64,000 nucleotides of DNA from Heliocidaris erythrogramma. Lineage: Eukaryota > Echinodermata > Echinoidea > Camarodonta > Echinometridae. The DNA lies in NCBI GenBank assembly GCA_025617745.1, contig CM046857.1, positions 21,771,081 through 21,835,080 of the forward strand. Reading direction: 5' to 3'. Position numbers and translations under genes: made by a program. Below the pieces are notes generated by a model, which saw nothing but the letters and a program-made list of their open reading frames with translations, did not search any database and was not told the DNA's origin. Position 1 is the stretch's first letter; every line of letters starts with the position of its first letter. This document shows, in pieces, positions 1 to 10,770 of the stretch.

Positions 1-272
1 TGACTTACAATAAGCGTAAGAATCTGAAGACGGGGGATCAAGGTAGAGGGTGAGTGTGCACCCCCCCCCAATCATAATCCAAATTTTGTTGGTTGTTGAA
101 TATCGAAGGAGTCTGTGCAGTCGAAACACGGGTCGAGGCTATCGAGGAGAAGTATCAGGAAAGTGTGACGGTAAACTGGAAATTATTTATTCATCAATAA
201 TACTATTACATGTCTACAAGTCTATTACATGGATTATTTTCCTCCTTTAACTTATTGAAGTTTAATCTTAGT
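1..272. other. Unassigned AT-rich DNA
   Basis: I see no gene or element boundary here. A short C run lies near position 60. The short open frames show no recognisable domain. Confidence 0.5.
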
Positions 273-273
273 G

Positions 274-819
274 TGAGGCCAATGCGGCGCGCGCATCCGC
301 GTCCATGACTTTCTGAAAACCACCCTAAACGAGGATTTAAGTACAGAGGTTTTTGATACCCTTTTCAGGGAAACCCACCAAAAATTTCTGAATTGTAGAT
401 CCCTAACAGGGATTTTTAAATTTTGCATAGTTTTGTACACCCTATTCGAGGATTGGTTCTTCTTTGCCCTTTTTTGGCCAAGAAAGAAGAGATAAAGACA
501 AATATTTGCTTTGGAATGCATATTTACAGAATGATATTTTAATTGAAAGAATAGGAAAGAACCGTCAATTTGGATTCATAAAAAAAAAATCCACGGGAAG
601 ATTTACAGATGCCCTGCTCCTGACCGGCTCCCGAATGGTACTGTAAATTTTCCTATCCTTTTCGAGGATATCTTCAGATCAATACTAGTGAATTGGGTAA
701 CCCTTTTTTTCAGAATTTTCCTGTTTCTGATACCCTAAACGAGATCCCCGGGTTACCCGTCTGGTGGTGAACAACCCTGTTTACTCGTTTTCATGGACGC
801 GGATGCCGTACAGGCCTCA
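274..819. mobile_element. MITE-like element with TGAGGCC inverted ends
   Basis: The left end (274-308) and right end (about 791-819) are inverted repeats: TGAGGCC followed shortly by the block ATCCGCGTCCATGA, with a small GC insertion in the left arm. The interior carries a loosely repeated phrase of the type ACCCTAAACGAGGATT at about 322, 438, 650 and 730. No transposase frame is present, so I infer a non-autonomous DNA transposon. I could not define a clear target-site duplication. Confidence 0.55.
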
Positions 820-1566
820 ATGAGATATACCCCCTGGGGATACACGTATTACGCGCTCGTTACAAAATTGATTAATTCTGTGCGTACATTTTGACGCAAA
901 AGCAGCCGAAAACAGGGTGAATTTCTCGGTATGGACGTAAGCATTTACATTGCGGGTAGTAACTCAGTGTGGGTGCTTAATCTTTATTTCTATATCAATG
1001 GGAAATTTATTCAGAATGTCCATTTGTTGTGTAGTGAGCGAACGTACTCGAGTAGCACAGACCCTTTAAACACAGCCACAAACACATGCACTCACATAAT
1101 TTTTCAAAGAACTGGATGTATGTTCATAATTCTTGAATTTTTCACTCTGTGGATTATGAAAGTTCATTTCATTACCTGTAATCGGATGTACGTTTATCAC
1201 ATTTTACTGCAGTACGTACCCAGTGATCATGTTTTCTTTGATCTAACCCATGTTCACAGTTTTGTCTAATGCAATCAGTCAAACACCTTCGTTTTTCTAC
1301 CGAGAACAATCGAAAGGTCAAGGAGGTCAGGGGTGATCGGATTCAGAATGCTGAATAAATTACCTACATGCAGATGTATAATTCTCATGTGACTGGTAAT
1401 AATTCCAGTGATCATTTTTTTCCTCAAATTTTGAGATCGAGGAGGCAAAAAATGGCAAATTCTGGTCAATGACGGCATGGTAAGTCACGTGACCAGCATT
1501 CGATAGTTTCTGTGCGTAAACCATGGCTTGTCATTCGTAACACATACAAAAGCGTCTGGACTCATA
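820..1566. other. Unassigned DNA
   Basis: No domain, splice-flanked coding exon or clear repeat boundary is visible. An open frame of about 112 codons at 931-1269 (+) has no recognisable motif and is probably chance. Confidence 0.45.
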
Positions 1567-2321
1567 GGCCCGTATTCTGAAATCCAGTTTTAAAGACCTC
1601 AGCCTGACCCAAAACAACCATATATTGACGTAAAGCTTAGTAAACAAAGAATATAATTACCCTGGGTATTCATAAATTTTCGTCTCCGTTTATCCATAAA
1701 AAATAAAAAAGAATTTTTTTGGTCCGCCCCCTCCCTATTGCGTAACAAGAGAGGAAACTGCAGGGGGTCGCTAGACGTGTGACGACATGTCATGTATACA
1801 GCTCCGAGTGCGGCTACACGATATGTCGTCATCAAATTTTCACCCCCCGCAAAGTAGCGTTCCTCAGAGACGGGGCCCTCGTCAGAAAAACCACCGGGGC
1901 TCAACATTCGGGACGCTCTTACTCATTCCACAGGAAACGGAATCTCATGAAGTTGGTTTCAATTTGTTCAGAAAATATATAGCTCCCCGTGGATGAATAA
2001 AGTGTATATTTCAAAATTCGGTCAGGCTGAGGTCTTTAACTTAAACCGTGGTCTAAATGTGTGGTTTAACTATGGGCAGCCAAATATGACACAAATCTTT
2101 AACAGTAGATATTCAATTTATCAGCATTTTTGGTACTCAAACTTTTAAAAACTGTCTGGGAATGAAAAGAACAATGGTTTTCTTGGCCATTAAAGCATGA
2201 GACCAGAATCCAGTAAACATAAGGAACATACAGTGTAAACAAAATTTTGACATTTTTGGCTACCCATAGTTAAACCACATTTAACCATGGTTTAAGTTAA
2301 ACCGGAGTTCAGACTACGGGC
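1567..2321. mobile_element. MITE with GCCCGTATTCTGAA ends, host of a nested element
   Basis: The left end reads GGCCCGTATTCTGAAATCC. The right end, reversed, reads GCCCGTAGTCTGAACTCC followed by a GGTTTAACTTAAACC-type stretch. The same family recurs at 63450-63640. The interior is interrupted by the separate element at 1594-2035. Subterminal GGTTTAA repeats occur in both orientations (2040-2080 and 2265-2305). No coding capacity is evident. Confidence 0.6.
1594..2035. mobile_element. Nested 442-bp MITE at a TTAA target
   Basis: A 16-bp perfect inverted repeat, AGACCTCAGCCTGACC, lies at 1594-1609 and 2020-2035. Both sides are flanked by TTAA (1590-1593 and 2036-2039), the target duplication typical of piggyBac and Kolobok superfamilies. 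It sits inside the GCCCGTATTCTGAA element, so it is the younger insertion. The roughly 100-codon minus-strand frame inside it matches nothing I know. Confidence 0.75.
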
Positions 2322-2817
2322 GTTATAATTCATACTGTAATTCATAGGTTACGTACTGTAGCTCCGCTTGTCAATGTTTTAAGATATAACCAGAGGTTGA
2401 CAAAGCTAGGATATCCTATACAGTATGGGGGATTTTGTTGAAATATTGCAATAGGGTCTGTGTACACAGACTAGGCCAGTAGTGTCTGCTGCGTGAACGA
2501 GATAAGCGAATACTACGTTTATTAGGTGGGCTGTACTTCAAGTGCAGATCACCTCATGTTTTTGTACGATTTTTTCTTTATCATTAGGTCGTATCAAAAT
2601 TGGCATATCTTAAGAGCTTATTATCGTACTTAATAGCTATATCATGATTGTGAAATACGCTTCATTCATTAGTTAACAAAATGCTTGAGCTAAAAACAAG
2701 TGATTGCTTATTTGAAATATCCTTTGATGTAACGGTACCATTATATTTATATTTTACCGAGTGTATCTTATGACGCTGTTGTTTGCTTATAATCATTCAT
2801 AGTTTTATTTACGATTT

Positions 2818-3657
2818 GGGCAATTCGGTAACTCGCGTTACAAATAATGGGTACATTTACAGGATAATGTGCCCATATCTTTGTAATTGTTATGGTCTAC
2901 CAGTTACTTTTTCCAACACGGGTATATAGGTAGACGTAGACCAACTAATCAAATAAAAAAAGAAAAACAAAGGACAAAGATATTGAGATTCTTGAATCGT
3001 TTAATTTTGGTAACTCGCGTCACAAAAAAGGACATGGTCAATTCTATGAGGGCCTCATAGACAATCTTGATAAAACTTTTCCAACCTTGAATTGATAGTA
3101 AATCAATAATATAAAGGTTGAGAAATAATGAACTGGTAAAATGCAGGAAGCACAATATCGGTAACTCGCGTTACATTATGTCCATTCAAAAAGCCTGGCA
3201 CAAATTGATGGCATACAATTATTTTGTTGGCACTGTATCTTTTTTTTTACAGATGCACAATAGTAACAATTATTGTGTTGGTAACTCGCGTTACATTGCT
3301 CAAGTGGGTAACTTGTATGTGATGCTGAAACATTTTTCGAAGGTAGTGTATAAATTTCCTGTAAGGGACTGGACTAGACCCAGTTTGCTTGTCTAAATTG
3401 AATTAATAGAAGTGTTATCAATATTTCTCCATTGAAGAAATACAGACTAAGTTAAGCACATACATTTTAGTTTGGACAACTAAAAATCTCTGCAATGTTT
3501 GTAGCTGTATCTCGGAAAAAAACACAATTGATGTAATTCCTTTTGTTTCTTTAATTTCAACATGGGTAAATCATGGGTAAATCATAATAAATGATTTCTT
3601 TGCAATGTAATAAACTTGAAATTTTAGTGTCATGTCCACCTTCCCATGGAATTGCCC
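2818..3657. mobile_element. 840-bp DNA transposon with GGGCAATTC ends and ATTT target duplication
   Basis: The ends are GGGCAATTC (2818) and GAATTGCCC (3657). They are flanked by ATTT on both sides (2814-2817 and 3658-3661). The right arm of the inverted duplication (about 24530) has the uninterrupted sequence with one ATTT, so the boundaries are supported by an empty site. Four copies of GGTAACTCGCGTTACA (one with a single change) start at 2827, 3009, 3160 and 3280, all in the same orientation. No transposase is recognisable. The 4-bp duplication is compatible with Chapaev-type or Sola-type elements, but this is inference. Confidence 0.75.
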
Positions 3658-3944
3658 ATTTGCTGCAATAAAAAAAATTCCCGATGAAATCCCACATATG
3701 TATAATTTGTATGTGGCAGCTCCCCCGCCTGTTTTGATGCATTATAATCATGCTCTTCATGCAAGAAAAAATGTAGTTAAAAGGAAAATGAATGATGAAC
3801 GAAATTGATTGTGTATTTGAAGATATTTCAGATTTGGTTTCAATGCAGAATTGTATTCAAAGTCCCTTTGTGCTTGATGCATCTCCCCTCCCCCAAATAA
3901 AATTTCAAATATACGCTGGTGAATAATAAGCCTTACACGTCTAA

Positions 3945-4157
3945 TGTTTGGTATGCAGCATTTGGCAAACTATAGGCCCTGTTCTCCACGGTTCGCCTTC
4001 ATTTTCAGATTGATTTTATTGAACCTCTAATATGCTTTGTCAACCAGGCATGCTGTTTACAAATTTATTTCTATACAATAGATCCATTGTAAATTCACAA
4101 AATAAAAAGAAACCATTCAACCCATGTGTCTATGGTTTAAACGTTGGCGTCTTGCCG
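3945..4157 (+). repeat. Internal direct repeat of the arm, copy 1
   Basis: This block runs from TATGCAGCATTTGGC to TCTATGGTTTAAAC. It recurs in the same orientation at 6685-6890 and, inverted, at 21345-21555 and 24055-24250. Each arm of the big inverted duplication therefore contains two direct copies about 2.7 kb apart. Confidence 0.65.
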
Positions 4158-4179
4158 GGGGCCAAGAAAGGGTGACTGT

Positions 4180-4360
4180 TCTACCTGTAACAAGTGATAT
4201 TTTCCCCTTCTGATTAATGTCTTTTTTCGAATCTGATAAGTGCCCCTTTTTCTTTTCATTTAATACCTTTCCCCTCCTGATAAGTGCCCGTTTTTACTTC
4301 TGATAAGTTACACTTTTCCTTTCATTGAAGTCCATTTTCCCCTCTTGATAAATTTTGTGT
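4180..4360 (+). repeat. Short-period repeat of the TGATAAGTGCCCCTTTT type
   Basis: The phrase TGATAAGTGCCCCTTTT recurs with variation every 20-40 bases. Related tracts occur at 20310-20775 (inverted) and 50100-50520 (direct), so this is a dispersed minisatellite-like component and not a local accident. Confidence 0.55.
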
Positions 4361-5113
4361 AATTAACTCATGAATGGTAGATTTCAGCATGGCATTCACA
4401 TAGCCCAGATACTTATAGCAAGCTCCTCTCTTATGTCTTGTCAAACAGGTGCAGATGGAAATTAGTGTGTTTACATAATCCTGACAATGTCATTTGATTA
4501 CTTTTGAGAAAGAATTACTATTTTCACAATTCAATAACTTATTATTGAAATAATCATTTGACACCAAATTGCACTCCAAAAAGATACATCACTTACAATT
4601 GTACTATGTTAATTTGACTTGAATTGAATGAGATATTTTGAGGTTATTAAGGCTGTAATGCCAACCAATTTTTGGCAGCAAAGCTTGGTTTAAGGGCACT
4701 TTGGTGTATTTTCAGGGGCGTGTTATACACCCCCTCCCTGATGGAAACTTTTTTCCATTTTTTATATTTTTGTAATGTACACCCATACCTCTTAATTCTG
4801 ACAAAATTTGTTCAATAAAAAATAAGCCTTGAGGGGGAACAAAATTACCCCAATATTTAGGATCCAAGTGACAACCCAACCCGACTTAAAAATTTTGTCA
4901 GTTTTTGTGTTTTGATAATGTATAGTCACACCACTTGGCGTATATGTTATTGTTAAAATCGAATCGACTTAGGGGCCCGGGGGTGGGGGCTATGGGGACC
5001 AAACCCTGCAACTTGGTTCAGGCTGAAAAGCTTTTGTGAATAACATGGATGGTCTAAGTAACTTTATGGGATCAAACCTCATATGGGGTGACTACCTTGG
5101 GACAGGCTCCTGG

Positions 5114-6675
5114 CACTGGCGTAGACAGGGGATGTATAAAGGGGGCCATGGCCCCCTATTCAGCCACTAAAAAAAAGCGACAGCGAAAAAGCGGGGGAAG
5201 TCAAAGAACGCTACAAGCCCTGAATATCTTTCTCTTAACATTTGCTAAATCGTCAAAGTTTACGCCCTACGCGCAGGAAGGGGAAATTAACTCTCCTCCT
5301 CCCTGCACCCACCCCTGCTACAAAAAGTGCAGTATTGCGTCCAAAGTAACTGAAAAGCAGCCAAGGCGTCGAAATAACATTCTGCCTAGAAAAAGGGTGC
5401 TAATTGAAACGTCAGAGTTATCGCGCTTCGCGCGGGGAGGGGGAAACTCCCTCTCCTTGCACCCACCCCTGTTACATACAGTACAGTATTACGTCCAAAT
5501 AATGCAGCCAGGGCGTCGAACTAACATTCTGCCTAAGAAAAAGGTGCTAAAATTTCAGAGCTTTTGCACTTCGCGCGGGAAGGGGGAATTGCACCCACCC
5601 CTGTTACATACAGTGCAGTATTACGTCCAAATAATGCAGCCAGGGCGTCGAACTAACAATCCGCCTAAGAAAAAGGTGCTAAACGTCAGAGCTTTTGGCG
5701 CTTCGCGCGGGAAGGGGCAAACTGCCCCTCCTTGCACCCACCCCTGTTACATACAGTGCAGTATTACGTCCAAATAATGCAGCCAGGACGTCGAACTAAC
5801 ATTCCGCCTAAGAAAAGGTGCTAAAATTTCAGAGCTTTTGCGCTTCGCGCGGGAAGGGGGACACTCCCCCTCCCTGCACTCACCCCTGTTACATACAGTG
5901 CAGTATTACGTCCAAATAATGCAGCCAGGGCGTCGAACCAACATTCCGCCTAAGAAAAAGGTGCTAAACGTCGGAGCTTTTGGCGCTTCGCGCAGGAAGG
6001 GGCAAACTGCCCCTCTTTGCACCCACCCCTGTTACATACAGTACAGTATTACGTCCAAATAATGCAGCCAGGGCGTCGAACTAACATTCTGCCTAAGAAA
6101 AAGGTAATAAAATTTCAGAACTGTTTCGCTTCGCGCTGGAAGGGAGAAAATCTCCCTCCCTACACACACCCCTGTTACATACAGTACAGTATTGCGTCCA
6201 AATAAGTGAAAAGCAGCCTGGGTGTCAAACTAACAACTTTCCGCCTAAGAAAAAGTGTTACGAGCCCGTTATCTTTCTTTCAGATTTGCTGTAAAACGTA
6301 AGAGCTTTCGCGCTTTGCGCGGGAAGGGGGACCCCCTCCTTGCATCCATCCCTGTATTTACAGTGCAGTATTACGTCCAAACAACTGAAAAGCAGTCTGG
6401 ACGTCGAAATAACTTTCCGCCTAAAATAAGGTTGCTACAAGCCGTTATCTTTCTCTCAAATTTGCCATAAAACTTCAGAGCTTTCGCGCTTCGCGCGGGA
6501 GGGGAAAACTTCCCCCTTCCTTCACCCACCCCCTGCGGAGCACGCTTTGCGTGCTCATCACCAATTTCGCACTCTTTGCTGCTCACAACCGCCCCTCCCT
6601 AAAATGAAATCCTGGCTATGCGGTTGGATCCTTCATGTCTGCCCCCACTATTGAAAAATCCTAGCTACCCCTGTG
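5114..6675. mobile_element. hAT-like element carrying a ~145-bp satellite
   Basis: The left end CACTGGCGTAGACAGGGG and the right end (reversed CACAGGGGTAGCTAGG) are related inverted termini. The flanks CTCCTGG and CTCCAGG look like a target duplication, and the opposite arm (about 21565) lacks the insert. The interior is about eight tandem units of roughly 130-180 bp (commonly about 145), each with the phrases CAGTATTACGTCCAAATAAT, CAGGGCGTCGAACTAAC and CTTCGCGCGGGAAGGGG. Frames of up to 229 codons run through the satellite because the unit lacks stops in that frame; I do not regard them as genes. Confidence 0.7.
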
Positions 6676-8275
6676 CTCCAGGCGTATAATATTTAGTATG
6701 CAGCAATTGACAAACTATGGGCCCCTCTATTTTCCACGGTTCGCTTCCTTTTCATATTGATTTTATTGGAGCTCTAATATGCTTTGTCAACCAGGCATGT
6801 TGTTCCATACAATAAATTCATTGTAAATTCACGAAGAAAGAAAGCAAAGAAAGAAAATCCATGTGTCTATGGTTTAAACACTGGCTGACGACAGACATTT
6901 TTTCTTTTTTCCCAATACGATGACACAATGATACGAGTCAAAGGAGTCCTACACTCTCAATTGGCCTGCAAACATGCATTGATTATACTTGACCTGCCGT
7001 GAATTTCGAGGTCACACACCAACAAGCTACAATTCAAATGTCCATGTCGAAAGGAAACACATTTGCTTTTCATAGCCCTGCTCCAAGCCAGACATGCACT
7101 CATTGTAATTTTTAAGTATCCATATTCCTTATTACCTCAAACAGCAGCTACCATAACTGTATCAACACAGATAATAAATTGAGAGGATTGTGACTGCTTC
7201 CCAAATATATACATTTTGTCACCGCTATTAACCTTTAGTTTCTTCTCTACTTCCTCATACAACCCATAAGAAAGAAATGAAAGAAATGGATCCGCCACTG
7301 CTTGTTATGATGAACAGACTTAGAGGCCATATAAGATTTTTTCTTGTTTAATCGATTTTCTTGTTCAATTTATACTGCCTTTCAGTAATTATAACCATGA
7401 TAACCTTAAACGTCATCGGAATGAAATCAGGGTCATAATAGAATGCCACATTACTCCGACCCAGATACATTTCACCAATCGAATATCAAAAAGATAAGAA
7501 AAGAGAGGGAAATGATAACAGAGGAGGGTTATATTGAATTTATCGATTTAGAGCGGTGCCCCCCTCTGCTTTTGTTTATTTATATACTTTACTTTTTATC
7601 TGTGATTATCATCTGAGGAGTCCACAATTTACAAGCTCAGCTTTTAGTGGAACTCTCCATTTCCACAGAATATAAATCAAGTTTCATACGTAATTGTTCC
7701 ACTTTTCTTTTCAAAGGTATTAATCATTGTATTGATTTATCTTAGTTTCAAATGTAATGTTTTGTATAAACATTGCATTGTATTTTGTTTTACTATGAAA
7801 ATTGTATTTTGTATTTGTATTTTGTTGGAAAAGAAAATGGTGGGGATTCAAAACTTCTATGCAAAAATCTGCTGATTATGCATATTTATTAAAATCACAG
7901 AAAAAATGCTTCTCCTCCATTATTTATTGACCAATTTGATTTTTTGTTATCCTGTGGAGCTAAGTGAGATTCATTGAACTTCTACACTGAATTTTGCCTT
8001 AAGTATTGATTACGGTATGATAATTTATGGAAATTTATTGAAAATTTCATTTAAAATGCTTCTTGTTCTATTTTCCAACCAATTTAGTAGAGAAATGAAT
8101 TAGCCCTACATCATTGACATTCTGATATCCTAATATCATGTAAAATCGTACAAGTACAATATGTATATATATTGTTGACATGACTAAGGAATGGAGAAAT
8201 TAAACAAAATTAATTGTTATCTCAGTTATGAAATGTCTTTGCCTTGAACCTAGACTGCCTACACTGCCTGGACTG

Positions 8276-9411
8276 TTTTCAGTGAGCGCTCTGTGATGTG
8301 CACTATACATACTCTTGACGTTGATGGTGTGTGAAGTACTCGCACACATTACTATGGGGTTATCGCGGTCTGTGCATAGCGCGTGCAGAGCGAGCTAGCG
8401 TGCGATATGTTTCGTATGGGTCTTGCATTAAAAAAAAGAAGAAGAAAAAAAAAAAAAAAGAGACAATTTTCAAGCAAAAATGTTATCGTTACGGATTTTT
8501 TCAATGCTATTATTTACTTGAAAATATCTATTCTTAAATCCTTTTCAAGGATTCATCATAGCTAAAACAATATCAAACTGTACCTTTAAATTGGGGTCTA
8601 TTTAAACTAATGTTTCAAATGAATATTACACTTGCCCTGATTGCTTATTATTATTATCTAATTATGCATGCTCTGATTATATGAGACTATCAAATTTTTG
8701 GAGTCTGATAACATACTTTCAAAGGGAACGATATTCACCAAATGATATCAAATCCGCCGGACCGTCACCAAATCCTCCAGGCGGATTTCCTGAGGGTACA
8801 TTCACAATCTGCCGCGTAACACAATCTGCCTTCACACCGGCAAGCCAGGAAACACGACCGCAGATAGGTAAAAAATGTATTGAGAGTTACATCGGGGATA
8901 CGACAGAAAGAGAGAGAGAGAGAGAGTGAGATAAAAAGAGAGGGAGAGAGAGAAGGAGAGAAAGAAAGGGAGAGAGAGAGTGGGTTGATGCTGACGAGAT
9001 ATAGATATAGACTTGCTATTTCAGCAATCAGGTAAAATAAAAATCAACAGAGAGGGAAAGAGGTAGAGAGAGAGAGAGAGAGAGAGAATGGGGGCATGAG
9101 AGAGATATAAGTAAGGTCAAGCATGCATAGGAAAGAAGAAGGACGCGGGACAGAGGGTTCCAAACTAATATTGAACTCCGGCATATAATTATTGCATACA
9201 ATGTAATTTTATACGCATACCGGTAACTTAGCCAAACTAGTTTATCCCGTCTGCTGCTAACCACCACGTCTAAGATTTTAGTACAACCGGTATATAATAT
9301 TATATCTAATAACAGTATGAAGATCAAAGTTCTTAGTCCTTCTAGAGCATAGGTCAAACCATGGTGAAATAAAACATTTGATGTCAAATTGAAATATGTT
9401 CCAAACTCCAC
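8276..9411. other. Spacer DNA with GA microsatellites
   Basis: A poly-A/AAG tract lies at about 8430-8460 and GA-rich microsatellites at about 8907-8985 and 9059-9090. I see no coding exon. This segment has no clear counterpart next to the right arm. Confidence 0.5.
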
Positions 9412-9660
9412 AACCCTGATAGCAGAAAGTGTTAAAAAAATGACGTGATATTTACGTCGTGGTTTTCGTCTTTTTTACGTCCTGTAATTACGTCAATAAG
9501 ACGACAACTTGCACCAACGCAAGTTATTTTGACGTCATCTCTACGTCTTGTACACTGTAAAAACTAAAGTGCTACTTTTAGGGGCATGTATAGTGACTGC
9601 ACCTGAAATGCTGTTTATAGCACGTATAGTGTGCTAATTTACCAGCAAAAAAAATGTGAC

Positions 9661-9733
9661 CGTGGTGAGCCTCGAACCAGGTTCCGCTGATTGAGAGGCG
9701 CTGACGTTACCGATGGACTAACGAATGTTTCTT
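9661..9733 (-). repeat. tRNA-like sequence (degenerate), minus copy
   Basis: On the minus strand the order is A-box-like TTAGTCCATCGGTAACG, then about 30 bases, then a B box GGTTCGAGGC that fits GWTCRANNC. The acceptor and T stems pair poorly, so this is not a working tRNA gene. I infer a tRNA-derived segment captured in the MITE. Confidence 0.4.
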
Positions 9734-9832
9734 GCAATCCAGTTTAGTCATGGGAGTCAAGTAAATAACATGAACTATGTGGTGTCGTAAATTCACTATG
9801 TAACAATATGATCTGCTCTAAATCATACAATG

Positions 9833-9899
9833 TGAGTTAGTCTAGCGGTAATGCCAGCAATTCTCGATCAGTGGACCCTGGTTCGAAGCTCGCCCAAAT
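9833..9899 (+). repeat. tRNA-like sequence (degenerate), plus copy
   Basis: A-box-like TTAGTCTAGCGGTAATGCC is followed by B box GGTTCGAAGC. GTGAG near the start can pair with CTCGC near the end as part of an acceptor stem, but the T stem is imperfect. It faces the minus copy at 9661-9733, so the MITE contains two tRNA-like halves in inverted orientation. Confidence 0.4.
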
Positions 9900-10307
9900 C
9901 ATTTTTTTATGAATGTTTAGCAGTTTAAGGAGCTGGTCCAGCTCCCGTGAAAGTGCTGAAATAGCACGCTGTGTGCATTCAATAGCACTCTGAGTGCAGT
10001 CCCTATGCATGCCTTCAAAAAGTGCTATATACAGCACTTCAGTTTTTACAGTGTACAGATGACGTCAAAATAAGACGTCCTCTTGACGTCTTGCGTTGGT
10101 GCAAGTTGTCGTCTTATTGACGTAATTACAGGACGTAAAAAAGAAGAAAACCACGACGTAAATATCACGTAATTTTTACCACTTTCTGCTATCAGGGAAT
10201 ACTTGATTAGGTATGGGGCACCAAATAACCAATTACCTTGGAAATTCCTAATTGTTTGCAGGGATTGCAGGGGGGGGGGGGGGTCTCTGGGGGCTATTTT
10301 CTTTTGA

Positions 10308-10770
10308 CAGGACTTGCGCCACCGACGAGAGAGGGCAGTATTTGAGTGACAATTTAAGTGACAATACTGTTTATTCCGTCAAGACTAGTCGGCCTGAATG
10401 TTCATGAAAAACACATTGTAGGGATATAATAAAACTCGAGTCTCGTCAGGATCAGATTGGATATTCAGTATTGAAAAAATTTTCATTTGCTGAAATAAAA
10501 ATAGGGTGAATCTTTGGGAAAATACAAGTCTTAAAGTTGTAGTCTCTCCCAATATCTCCAAACGGGGCCTTTTGACCAGAGCGCTACATAAATGGCGCAA
10601 GTCCTGACAGAAAAAAAAAATTCTCGTCCGGACCGGGGAAAATTTTGTCCTGTAGCCTATAGAATAATCATTGTTCATGTTTTGAAATTGTGGTGTACAA
10701 GAACTGGATGAGAGTAGCTACAATGAATAGCAACATCAAAGCATTAGATAAATCATGACCAAAAATACGC
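10308..10770 (-). repeat. Inner arm of the inverted duplication, left copy
   Basis: It is the reverse complement of 16240-16800. It contains a sub-element whose ends are the inverted pair CAGGACTTGCGCCA (10308 and 10607) and extends beyond that element to about 10770 (the block CTACAATGAATAGCAACATC). Similarity that extends past the sub-element argues for duplication of a segment and not two separate insertions. Confidence 0.65.

Larger units (their letters stand above)
2478..8275 (+). repeat. Left arm of giant inverted duplication
   Basis: This segment is repeated in reverse complement at 19253-25083. Landmarks pair in order: 2490-2560 with 25003-25073, 3658-3780 with 24425-24535, 3780-4158 with 24045-24425, 4706-5112 with 21570-21977, 6672-6910 with 21320-21570, and 7320-8275 with 19253-20300. 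The left arm has two private insertions (2818-3657 and 5114-6675) and keeps 4158-4620, which the right arm lacks. No coding frame is conserved between the arms, so I read it as repeat DNA and not as a duplicated gene. Confidence 0.8.
9553..10053. mobile_element. Nested TA-target MITE with CACTGTAAAAACT ends
   Basis: The termini CACTGTAAAAACT (9553) and AGTTTTTACAGTG (10053) are flanked by TA on both sides (9551-9552 and 10054-10055), as in Tc1/mariner-derived MITEs. Subterminal AGTGCTA/TAGCACT motifs occur in both halves. Its two halves each contain a tRNA-like sequence (separate entries). A relative with the same CACTGTAAAAA start is at 36104-36334. Confidence 0.75.
9414..10197. mobile_element. 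Palindromic DNA transposon with CCCTGATAGCAGA ends, AA target duplication
   Basis: The arms 9414-9550 and 10056-10197 are nearly perfect inverted copies, rich in ACGTC motifs and ending in CCCTGATAGCAGAAAGTG. AA flanks both sides (9412-9413 and 10198-10199). Removing the nested element at 9553-10053 leaves about 280 bp that is almost entirely inverted repeat. A second, longer member (21980-23935) has the same termini and also AA flanks. No transposase is present in either. Confidence 0.75.

Noticed and set aside
5088-6205. Frames of 229, 74 and 62 codons with repeated peptide units
   Set aside because: They are read through a ~145-bp satellite inside a transposon; frames shift between units, so coding selection is not evident.
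9661-9899. Functional tRNA genes
   Set aside because: A and B boxes are present but the T and acceptor stems do not pair well and no anticodon arm can be assigned; described as tRNA-like only.
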